15,838 nt of DNA, taken from NCBI GenBank assembly GCA_035639875.1, contig DASQXE010000067.1, forward strand, positions 1-15,838, given 5' to 3'. This document shows, piece after piece, positions 1-4,706 of this stretch. The notes under the pieces were generated by a model, which was given only the letters and a program-made list of their open reading frames with translations, made no database searches and was not told the origin of the DNA. Both the position numbers and the translations under genes were made by a program. How positions within the stretch are numbered: position 1 is the stretch's first letter; each line of letters opens with the position of its first letter. This DNA comes from JAIBJP01 sp035639875. GTDB taxonomy: Bacteria > Actinomycetota > Thermoleophilia > Gaiellales > Gaiellaceae.

Positions 1-134
1 AGCCCGAGCTCGCCCGCCGCTACGGCGTGATGAGCATCCCCACGATGATTCTCTTCGCAGCGGGCGAGCCCAAGTCGGCCGCCATCGGCGCGCAGCCGAA
101 GACCATGCTCGAGCGCTCGCTCGGCCTCTCCTAG
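1..134 (+). CDS. Thioredoxin, C-terminal fragment (cut by window edge)
   Basis: The reading frame begins at base 3 and runs 43 codons to a TAG at 132-134; the 5' part lies outside the window. The translated stretch contains RRYGVMSIPTMILFAAGEP, which matches the thioredoxin segment carrying the conserved cis-proline (the SIPT turn facing the CxxC active site), followed by the last beta strand, the glycine turn and the C-terminal helix. Thioredoxins are cytosolic disulfide reductases. The WCxxC motif itself cannot be seen here, so a thioredoxin-fold relative is possible, but the VxSIPT signature and the way the protein ends are typical of TrxA-type proteins. A strong hairpin 9 bases after the stop probably ends the transcript. 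Confidence 0.85.
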   Translation, partial: PELARRYGVMSIPTMILFAAGEPKSAAIGAQPKTMLERSLGLS

Positions 135-142
135 CGACTCTG

Positions 143-168
143 GTCGGCCGGGCAAAGCCTGGCCTGAC
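143..168 (+). terminator. Strong hairpin after the thioredoxin gene
   Basis: GTC-GGCCGGGC, loop AAA, GCCTGGCC-t-GAC forms an 11-pair stem (one G-T pair, one bulged T) starting 9 bases after the thioredoxin stop. There is no T-tract, as is common for terminators in GC-rich actinobacteria. The function as a terminator is inferred from position and stem strength. Confidence 0.6.
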
Positions 169-261
169 GACGCTCGCGGCAGGACGCAGCACTCGTGGGC
201 CCTCGCCGTACACTTTCGTACTGCCTCGGGCCCGCTCGCTTGCGCCTTGGCGAGCGTCGCC
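168..261 (-). repeat. Structured intergenic repeat, copy 1 (MITE/REP-like)
   Basis: Read on the minus strand, this segment aligns with 2746-2833 on the plus strand. Shared blocks include GCGACGCT, CAAGCGAGCG, CAGTAC, TACGGCGAGG and TCCTGCCGC, and the two copies are roughly four-fifths identical by eye. This copy is bounded by perfect 10-base inverted repeats: CGACGCTCGC at 168-177 and its complement at 250-259. Inside is a second stem, GCGGGCCC paired with GGGCCCAC (7 of 8 pairs). No protein is encoded. It may be a small non-autonomous mobile element or a REP-type structural repeat; copy number in the genome is not visible here. Confidence 0.6.
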
Positions 262-295
262 CCAGAGCCGCTAGGCAGGCGGCGGCGGCGCCGAC

Positions 296-478
296 TTAGT
301 CGCGGTCTTCGAGAAAGGTCTGAAAGTCCGAGTGCTTGCGGAGGTAGGCCTCGACTTCGGCGAGCCCCTGAGCGACGAACGATTCGAGCCAGCCCTCGCT
401 CAGATCGTCGTCGATGAGGTGGAAACCACGCTCGGACACGGTGGCCCGATTATCGGCAGGAGATCGGCGGGCCTGCAT
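296..478 (-). CDS. Small hypothetical protein, 60 aa (or 47 aa)
   Basis: I do not recognise this protein. It is acidic and soluble, with a probable amphipathic helix in its second half (ESFVAQGLAEVEAYLRKH), and has no cysteine or membrane segment. It lies 12 bases downstream of the NUDIX gene on the same strand and could be its operon partner. The ATG at 478 lacks a clear ribosome binding site. A GTG at 437-439 is an attractive alternative start (47 aa, beginning SERGFHLIDDD after the initiator), because a near-consensus -10 box, GATAAT (minus strand, 449-454), lies 9 bases before it and the residues ahead of that GTG look unstructured. The gene ends with TAA at 296-298. It is probably real, judging by its regular composition and position. 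Confidence 0.55.
   Translation of the reverse strand: MQARRSPADNRATVSERGFHLIDDDLSEGWLESFVAQGLAEVEAYLRKHSDFQTFLEDRD
449..454 (-). promoter_or_regulatory. Possible -10 box (GATAAT) for the small protein
   Basis: On the minus strand GATAAT matches five of six positions of the -10 consensus and lies 9 bases before the GTG at 439. It would give the small protein its own, nearly leaderless transcript. This is AT-rich sequence in a GC-rich region; no -35 box is evident. Confidence 0.35.
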
Positions 479-490
479 GGGCCGAACGGC

Positions 491-1027
491 CTATTTTTCC
501 CCTTTCGCTGACCTAACGAGGGATTTCCACCGCTCGAGCACCTGAACGGTGTTCCGGAAAGCAAATTTCTCGTCGGGCGGGAGCCCGTCGGGATCGAACC
601 ACGCCACTTCGGCGATCTCGTCGTCGAGCTCGAGCTGACCGCCGGCGACCCGGGCGGTCCAGTAGAGGTTCAGCGTGAAAATCCCGTCGTCCCCGTACCG
701 GTCCGGGATCCCTCCGACGAACTCGCCGACGTCGATCGCAAGGCTCGTTTCCTCCTCGACCTCCCGCCGCAGCGCCGCCAGGGGCTCCTCACCCTCGTCG
801 ATGAACCCGCCGAGCAGATCCCACAAGCCGGCTCCCGGATCGACCGCGCGGCGTGCGAGTAGGACGCGGCCCTCGTCGTCCAGCAAGATCGCGCTCGCGG
901 TCGGCGCCGGGTTCGCGTAGACGGCGAGGCCACAGCTCGGGCAGCGAACCGACCTCTTCTCCTGCTCCAGCCCGTGCCCACAACGCGGGCAGGTCCGCCA
1001 ACCGGCGAGGAGCGGGCTTTCTCCCAT
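491..1027 (-). CDS. NUDIX hydrolase with N-terminal zinc ribbon
   Basis: This is a 178-residue protein. Cys13, Cys16, Cys29 and Cys32 (CPRCG and CPSCG) form a zinc ribbon like that of NudC-type NADH pyrophosphatases. The NUDIX box follows at about 74-96: GFIDEGEEPLAALRREVEEE, with the catalytic REVEEE core intact and serine where the consensus has glycine near its end. NUDIX enzymes hydrolyse nucleoside diphosphates linked to another moiety (X), using Mg2+ held by the EE residues. The substrate cannot be read from sequence; with about 180 residues it is shorter than NudC and lacks an obvious NudC SQPWPFPxS specificity motif, so a general ADP-ribose/NADH-type or other activity remains open. 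I chose ATG 1027 because a TATGCT box lies 7 bases upstream and the zinc ribbon follows quickly. ATGs at 1039 and 1051 are alternatives. It is divergent from the gene at 1040. Confidence 0.9.
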   Translation of the reverse strand: MGESPLLAGWRTCPRCGHGLEQEKRSVRCPSCGLAVYANPAPTASAILLDDEGRVLLARRAVDPGAGLWDLLGGFIDEGEEPLAALRREVEEETSLAIDVGEFVGGIPDRYGDDGIFTLNLYWTARVAGGQLELDDEIAEVAWFDPDGLPPDEKFAFRNTVQVLERWKSLVRSAKGEK

Positions 1028-1040
1028 ACCATCGAGCATA
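1027..1040. promoter_or_regulatory. Overlapping divergent -10 boxes (leaderless pair)
   Basis: On the plus strand TACCAT (1027-1032) is followed by 7 bases and ATG 1040. On the minus strand TATGCT (1040-1035) is followed by 7 bases and ATG 1027. Both fit TANNNT at the distance expected for transcripts starting at the initiation codon. Each start codon overlaps the other gene's -10 box, so the two promoters could not easily be used at once. Inferred from motif and spacing only. Confidence 0.4.
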
Positions 1041-1336
1041 TGCCGAGGCACCAGTCAGCGACCGCGTTCGAGCTCGCTCGGATTGCCGAGCTGGCGGGCG
1101 TCCCCGGGGAACGCCTAGCCCGCCTCGGCGAGCAGATGGAGCGGCGCGAGCTCAAGCCAGGCGAGCGCGTCGACGCGAGCGGGCGCTTCGGGGTCGTCCT
1201 GAGCGGAATGATCCGCGGCGCGAGCGGGATGCTGAGGCCCGGAGATACGTTCGAGGGCGCGGTGACGGCTCTGACTCCGGCCACCGTCGCCACGTGCGAC
1301 CGGTCGCTCTACGAGTCGTTCGTCGCTAGCGCTTGA
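1040..1336 (+). CDS. Small protein resembling a reduced cyclic-nucleotide-binding (Crp-type) domain
   Basis: This is a 98-residue protein. A helical N-terminus (FELARIAELAGVPGERLARL) is followed by short beta-rich segments with LKPGERV, FGVVLSGMIRG and MLRPGDTF. Their order and spacing recall the cNMP-binding beta-roll (helix, then 'xxxGExI', 'vlxGxv', 'lxpGdxFGE'). The phosphate-binding cassette (GE...RSA) is not present; FEGAVTALTPATVAT stands in its place, so nucleotide binding is doubtful. There is no DNA-binding domain. It may be a sensor-like or scaffold domain. ATG 1040 is preferred over the upstream in-frame ATG at 974, which would sit inside the NUDIX gene, and a TACCAT -10-like box ends 7 bases before it. 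Its last 11 bases overlap the convergent small membrane protein gene. Confidence 0.6.
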   Translation: MPRHQSATAFELARIAELAGVPGERLARLGEQMERRELKPGERVDASGRFGVVLSGMIRGASGMLRPGDTFEGAVTALTPATVATCDRSLYESFVASA

Positions 1337-1511
1337 GGCGCGACTGCGCATAGGTCTGCGGTGTGTGTCCGCGGCGCCGGATGCGGCGCGTGGAGGCGTT
1401 CCTGCCCCAGTTCGCAATCGCGTCGCCCGCCGCGTTGAAGCCGCCGATCAGGCGCAGAAACAGAGCGGCGAAGGCGTAGCAGGCGATGATGAGGATCCAG
1501 GTCCACACCAC
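1326..1511 (-). CDS. Small single-pass membrane protein, 61 aa
   Basis: The protein begins VWTWILIIACYAFAALFLRL, one hydrophobic helix (about residues 3-25). A short amphipathic stretch follows, then a strongly basic tail (STRRIRRRGHT, ending SRLKR). The positive-inside rule places the tail in the cytoplasm. I chose the GTG at 1509-1511 (a second GTG follows directly) because a GGAG ribosome binding site lies just upstream, inside the last codons of the serine hydrolase gene, and the gap to that gene's stop is 4 bases. The two genes are therefore almost certainly co-transcribed. I do not recognise the family. Longer in-frame versions would overlap the hydrolase gene and look like frame shadow. 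Confidence 0.65.
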   Translation of the reverse strand: MVWTWILIIACYAFAALFLRLIGGFNAAGDAIANWGRNASTRRIRRRGHTPQTYAQSRLKR

Positions 1512-1515
1512 GGGC

Positions 1516-2358
1516 TCATCGTAGCTCCGCGAGGACGGCATCGGAGAGTCGCGGCCACGCCTCCTTCGCCCAGGTGCCGAACTCGAGATCGGTGAGGCAC
1601 GCGCAGGCGGCGCCGGCCTGCGGGTCGACCCAGATGAACGCGCCCGAGCCGCCGAAGTGCCCGAAGGTGCGCTCGGAGTTCGCGGCCCCCGTCCAATGCG
1701 GCGACTTCGCATTGCGCAGCTCGAAGCCGAGCCCCCAGTCGTTCGGGTCGTAGCGGCCGAAATCGGGGAGGATGCCCGCGAGCCCCGGGAACGCGACGGC
1801 GGTCGCCTCCGCGAGAGTTTCAGGTGCGATGAGCTGGGGCGCGACCAGCTCGCGCGCAGCCGCGAGGAGATCGTCCAAAGGACCGAAGAGCTCCGAGGCC
1901 GCGGAGCCGCGGAGCTCGGTCCGTGTCATGCCGAGCGGCTCGAGGACGGCCGCGCCGAGGTAGTCGGCGAAGCTCATCTCGGCACGCTCGGCGACCAGTG
2001 CTGCGAGGACCTCGAAGCCGGTGTTGGAGTAGATGCGCCGCTGACCCGGGCGCGCGATGGGACGTTCGCCTTCGAAGGGGAGACCCGACGCGTGAGCCAG
2101 GAGGTGGCGGACCGTTGCGCCTTCCGGGCCGGCGCCCTCGTCCAGATCGACGATTCCTTCCTCCGCCGCCACCAGCGTGGCTAGAGCTGACAGGGACTTC
2201 GTGACCGAGGCCCAGCGAAACTCGCGCGTCGTCGGGCCGTGCGTCCAGGTCTCGTCGGCGCGGACGACGCCTGCGCTCGCGTGCTCGGCGGGCCAGCCCT
2301 CGATCTGGGCGAGCGCGTCCAAGGGCCGGGATACTAGCCGCGTGGAGCGGCGCCTCAT
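1516..2358 (-). CDS. Serine hydrolase, beta-lactamase / penicillin-binding-protein fold
   Basis: This is a 280-residue protein of the class C beta-lactamase-related family (Beta-lactamase, PF00144). All three active-site motifs are visible: SVTK (Ser51 nucleophile, Lys54), YSN (Tyr110-Asn112) and the HxG-type HFGG (His234-Gly237) replacing KTG, as in esterase/D-aminopeptidase-like members. HLLAHASGLP is the usual conserved segment after the first motif. No signal peptide is seen, so it probably acts in the cytoplasm on an unknown ester or amide. ATG 2358 has a good ribosome binding site (GGAGA, 9 bases upstream). However, it makes the gene overlap the divergent Rid gene by 17 bases, and a TTG at 2322, 8 bases after a TAGTAT box, would give a protein starting at DALAQIEGW, nearer to where I would expect this family to begin. 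It is followed closely by the small membrane protein. Confidence 0.88.
   Translation of the reverse strand: MRRRSTRLVSRPLDALAQIEGWPAEHASAGVVRADETWTHGPTTREFRWASVTKSLSALATLVAAEEGIVDLDEGAGPEGATVRHLLAHASGLPFEGERPIARPGQRRIYSNTGFEVLAALVAERAEMSFADYLGAAVLEPLGMTRTELRGSAASELFGPLDDLLAAARELVAPQLIAPETLAEATAVAFPGLAGILPDFGRYDPNDWGLGFELRNAKSPHWTGAANSERTFGHFGGSGAFIWVDPQAGAACACLTDLEFGTWAKEAWPRLSDAVLAELR
2330..2336. promoter_or_regulatory. Shared -10 element between the serine hydrolase and Rid genes
   Basis: GATACTA on the plus strand gives GATACT 6 bases before the Rid GTG at 2342, the geometry of a leaderless start. Its complement gives TAGTAT 8 bases before a TTG at 2322 in the hydrolase frame. One AT-rich patch could serve both directions. 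Motif-based inference. Confidence 0.4.
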
Positions 2359-2728
2359 CTCGACCGGTTCTCCGTATGAAGCGGCCGTCGGCTATTCGCG
2401 TGCGGTTCGGGTCGGAGACCGTGTCTTCGTGGCCGGCTGCGCCGCGATCATGCCCGACGACGCCGATCCGGCACGGGACACGTACCACCAGACGAAGCGG
2501 TGCATCGAGAGGATCGATCAGGCGCTCGAAGACGCCGGCTGCTCGCTGGCGGACGTGGTGCGCACGCGCGCCTACCTGACTCCCGCCGCTGACTTCGAGG
2601 GCTTCGGGCGGGCGCACGGCGAGGCCTTCGGAGAGATACGGCCGGCGAACACGACCGTGATCGTCGCCGCGCTCGTCGATCCACGCTGGCTCATCGAGAT
2701 CGAGGCCGAAGCCGTGCTCGCGGTCTGA
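2342..2728 (+). CDS. Rid-family (YjgF/YER057c/UK114) protein
   Basis: This is a 128-residue protein of the usual Rid length. RAVRVGDRVFVAGCAA, the helix QTKRCIERIDQALEDAGCSL, VVRTRAYLT and the terminal strand IEIEAEAVL match the Rid fold in order; Rid proteins form trimers with active sites between subunits. RidA itself hydrolyses reactive enamine/imine intermediates (2-aminoacrylate) and needs an arginine in its PARSCVEV segment. Here the equivalent stretch reads PANTTVIV, with Asn at the arginine position. Classical deaminase activity is therefore unlikely, and it belongs with one of the Arg-less Rid groups. GTG 2342 is chosen because GATACT ends 6 bases before it and the protein then starts at the normal point. 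No Shine-Dalgarno is seen. Confidence 0.9.
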   Translation: MERRLISTGSPYEAAVGYSRAVRVGDRVFVAGCAAIMPDDADPARDTYHQTKRCIERIDQALEDAGCSLADVVRTRAYLTPAADFEGFGRAHGEAFGEIRPANTTVIVAALVDPRWLIEIEAEAVLAV

Positions 2729-2745
2729 CGCGCGCGTGTTCCTCG

Positions 2746-2833
2746 GGCGACGCTGGCAAAGGAGGCAAGCGAGCGAGGCCGAGACAGTACAGCTCCAGTA
2801 CGGCGAGGTCTCGCGAGCGCCGCATCCTGCCGC
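2746..2833 (+). repeat. Structured intergenic repeat, copy 2
   Basis: This is the plus-strand copy of the element at 168-261. Its inner stem pairs GCGAGGCC (2773-2780) with GGTCTCGC (2807-2814), eight pairs including one G-T. Relative to copy 1, an A-T pair here corresponds to G-C and a G-T pair to C-G, so pairing is kept while bases change. The outer terminal repeats are degenerate in this copy. It starts 17 bases after the Rid stop codon. Confidence 0.6.
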
Positions 2834-2844
2834 TGCGTGTAACT

Positions 2845-2879
2845 CAACGCGACAGCGTTGGAGCCGGGCTCCGCCCGGT
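2845..2879. other. Two adjacent short hairpins
   Basis: CAACGC-gaca-GCGTTG (2845-2860) and GCCGGGC-tcc-GCCCGGT (2863-2879) are perfect or near-perfect short stems lying side by side between the repeat and the terminator hairpin. They may help end transcription of the Rid gene; no T-tract follows. Confidence 0.45.
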
Positions 2880-2904
2880 CCGAGCCGGTGCCGGCGAGGA
2901 CACG

Positions 2905-2932
2905 CGTGAGCGGGCCCGAAGGCCCGCTCACG
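2905..2932 (-). terminator. Terminator-like hairpin with UUCG tetraloop
   Basis: A 12-pair perfect stem. On the minus strand the loop is UUCG closed by C-G (GGCC-UUCG-GGCC), an exceptionally stable tetraloop. It lies 21 bases beyond the stop of the exported-protein gene at 2954-3391, so it most likely terminates that minus-strand transcript. On the plus strand the loop reads CGAA, and it could also stop read-through from the Rid gene. Confidence 0.7.
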
Positions 2933-2953
2933 GAAGACCCGAAACGGCCTGGC

Positions 2954-3391
2954 TTACGCGGTCTGCGGCTGCCCGAGGTGCTTGGTGGCGCGGAAGGCGA
3001 CGCCGCCGACGAGCACGAGGCCAATTGCGAGACCGGCGCCGATGCCCGCGTCGCTCCAGTCGAAGCCCGACGCGGAGACGACCTCGACCGGGTTGCGCGG
3101 GGACACGCGCGTGTTCTCGATGAGATCGCTCGAGCGAAGCGTGCTCCGCGGCTGCGTGCGGACGACTTCGACACCGTCGCGCGACCGCAGATAATCGTTC
3201 AGGCCTGCGCTGGGCATGCCCGACGGGCGAGCGGTCGGCTTCGTGACGACGCCGGCTTCTCCGGCCTTGTTCGGCTGGCCGTTGATGCCCTCGTCGACGC
3301 GCGCCTGCGCAGCGGCGGGCGCCACGAGCGCCGCGACCGCAAATCCGAGCGCGATCCGCTTGATGATCCAGTTCCGCCTCCGAATACGCAT
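2954..3391 (-). CDS. Small exported protein with C-terminal membrane anchor (unknown function)
   Basis: This is a 145-residue protein. A basic N-terminus (MRIRRRNWIIKR) precedes a hydrophobic core and a likely signal-peptidase site after AQA (about residue 30). A polar, probably disordered segment of about 80 residues follows, rich in Pro, Ser, Arg and Val. The protein ends with GFDWSDAGIGAGLAIGLVL, where a second hydrophobic helix (about 115-133) begins, and a short basic tail. The layout suggests a protein exported and then held in the membrane by its C-terminal helix. It lacks an LPxTG sortase motif. I know no function for it; the FDWxDAGIGAG anchor recalls a recurrent hypothetical family in Thermoleophilia-type genomes, which is recollection, not a search result. 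The start at 3391 is supported by AAGGGAG 7 bases upstream; the longer frame to 3451 is not needed. Confidence 0.75.
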   Translation of the reverse strand: MRIRRRNWIIKRIALGFAVAALVAPAAAQARVDEGINGQPNKAGEAGVVTKPTARPSGMPSAGLNDYLRSRDGVEVVRTQPRSTLRSSDLIENTRVSPRNPVEVVSASGFDWSDAGIGAGLAIGLVLVGGVAFRATKHLGQPQTA

Positions 3392-3461
3392 CTTGCTGCT
3401 CCCTTCGTCTGACCCCTCTGCCGATGCCAACCAGACGGAGCAAGGACGCACGGTCTTCCCT

Positions 3462-3474
3462 TTTCTTAAAGAAA
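3462..3474. promoter_or_regulatory. AT-rich inverted repeat TTTCTT-A-AAGAAA
   Basis: A perfect 6-base inverted repeat with a one-base centre, entirely A/T apart from one G/C per arm, in a very GC-rich intergenic region between the divergent exported-protein gene (3391) and the YbdK gene (3498). It is placed where an operator or promoter core for either gene would be. Confidence 0.4.
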
Positions 3475-3497
3475 TCTGAGGGAGCAGGAGTAGAGTT

Positions 3498-4706
3498 TTG
3501 CTCCTCGTGAAGCAGATCTATCCAGCGACGATCACGGGCAAGGGCTTCGCCGAAGGCGGCAGCGTGCTCGAGCATAAGTTCGGCGACTCGCCGCCGTTCA
3601 CGCTCGGCGTCGAGGAGGAGTACATGCTCCTCGACCCGGAGACCTTCGACCTCGTCCAGCACGTAGATACCGTCCTCACCGCCGTGCAGAACGGCGAGTT
3701 CACGGAGCGAATCGGCCCGGAGCTCATGCAGTCCGTGGTCGAGATCTCCACGCCGGTCTGCCGGACGGCGGGCGACATCGAATCCGAGCTGCGCCGCCTG
3801 CGCTCGTACGTGACGGAGATCGCGCGGAGCCAGGATCTGCGCGTCGGATCGGCCGGCACTCATCCCTTCAGCCTGTTCGAGCGGCAGCGCATCACCGCGC
3901 GGGATCGGTACCGGAACCTCGTAGACCAGCTCCAGTACGTGGCGCGCCGGGAGCTCATCTTCGGCCTCCACATCCACGTGGCGGTTGACGATCCCGAGAA
4001 GGCGATCAAGGTGACGAGCGCGCTCCTGCTCCACCTCGCCGAGCTGCTTGCGTTGTCAGCCAACTCCCCCTTCTGGCGCGGCGAGCCGACGGGCCTCGCG
4101 TCGAGCCGCCAGATGGTTTTCGCGGCCTTCCCGCGCTCGGGGCCGCCGCCCCGATTCCATGACTACGCCGACTACGCCGAGGTCGTCGGACAGCTCGAAA
4201 AGACGGGTTGCATCGCGGACTACACGCACATCTGGTGGGACATCCGCCTGCACCCGCGGTTCGGGACGATCGAGGTGCGCGTGATGGACGCCGTCTCGCG
4301 AGTCGAGGACACGACCGCGCTCGCCGCCTACGTGCAGGGTCTCGTCAAGTACTACTCCGACCGGTACGACGCACAAGAGGATCTCTCCTCGTTCCACCGG
4401 ATCCTGACGACCGAGAACAAGTGGCTGGCCGCGCGCTACGGCCTCGAAGCACCCGTCATGGATCTGCTCACCGGGCGGCGGAACCGCGTTCCGGTCGCCC
4501 AGCTCATTCGGCGAACGCTCCGGGAGATCGAGCCGCATGCACGCGAGCTCGGCTCCGACCGCGAGCTCGAGGGGATCCGCGACATCCTGAGCCGCGGCAA
4601 CGGTGCCGACCGTCAGCTGCGCGTCTTCAATGCCAACCGCGACATCGTCGAGGTCGTCAGCGAGATTGCCGACGCGACGGAGGCGGCCCTGGCACCGGTC
4701 GCATGA
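3498..4706 (+). CDS. YbdK-family carboxylate-amine ligase (glutamate-cysteine ligase type 2 superfamily)
   Basis: This is a 402-residue protein of the GCS2 family (PF04107), near the family's usual 360-400 residues. Diagnostic segments appear in order: FTLGVEEEYMLLDPETF (about 35-50, the ATP/metal-binding GVEEE), ELMQSVVEIST, GTHPFS, GLHIHVAVDD, the substrate-site block NSPFWRGEPTGLASSR, and RFGTIEVRVMD. Members join glutamate or another carboxylate to an amine with ATP; the E. coli prototype has weak glutamate-cysteine ligase activity, and EgtA-like relatives make gamma-glutamylcysteine. The true substrate is not certain. The start is TTG 3498, with GGAG 7 bases upstream. A GTG at 3564, giving a start at LEHKFGDSPPF, is the alternative and would remove an N-terminus that looks non-conserved. 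Its TGA stop overlaps the ATG of the peroxiredoxin gene (ATGA), so the two are translationally coupled. Confidence 0.92.
   Translation: MLLVKQIYPATITGKGFAEGGSVLEHKFGDSPPFTLGVEEEYMLLDPETFDLVQHVDTVLTAVQNGEFTERIGPELMQSVVEISTPVCRTAGDIESELRRLRSYVTEIARSQDLRVGSAGTHPFSLFERQRITARDRYRNLVDQLQYVARRELIFGLHIHVAVDDPEKAIKVTSALLLHLAELLALSANSPFWRGEPTGLASSRQMVFAAFPRSGPPPRFHDYADYAEVVGQLEKTGCIADYTHIWWDIRLHPRFGTIEVRVMDAVSRVEDTTALAAYVQGLVKYYSDRYDAQEDLSSFHRILTTENKWLAARYGLEAPVMDLLTGRRNRVPVAQLIRRTLREIEPHARELGSDRELEGIRDILSRGNGADRQLRVFNANRDIVEVVSEIADATEAALAPVA

Noticed and set aside
1657..2184. Plus-strand open frame of 175 codons inside the serine hydrolase gene
   Set aside because: Antisense shadow; the hydrolase on the minus strand has all active-site motifs.
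2928..4034. Long minus-strand open frame (368 codons) across two genes
   Set aside because: It is antisense to the YbdK gene and in another frame of the exported-protein gene; low-complexity Arg/Ala-rich translation.
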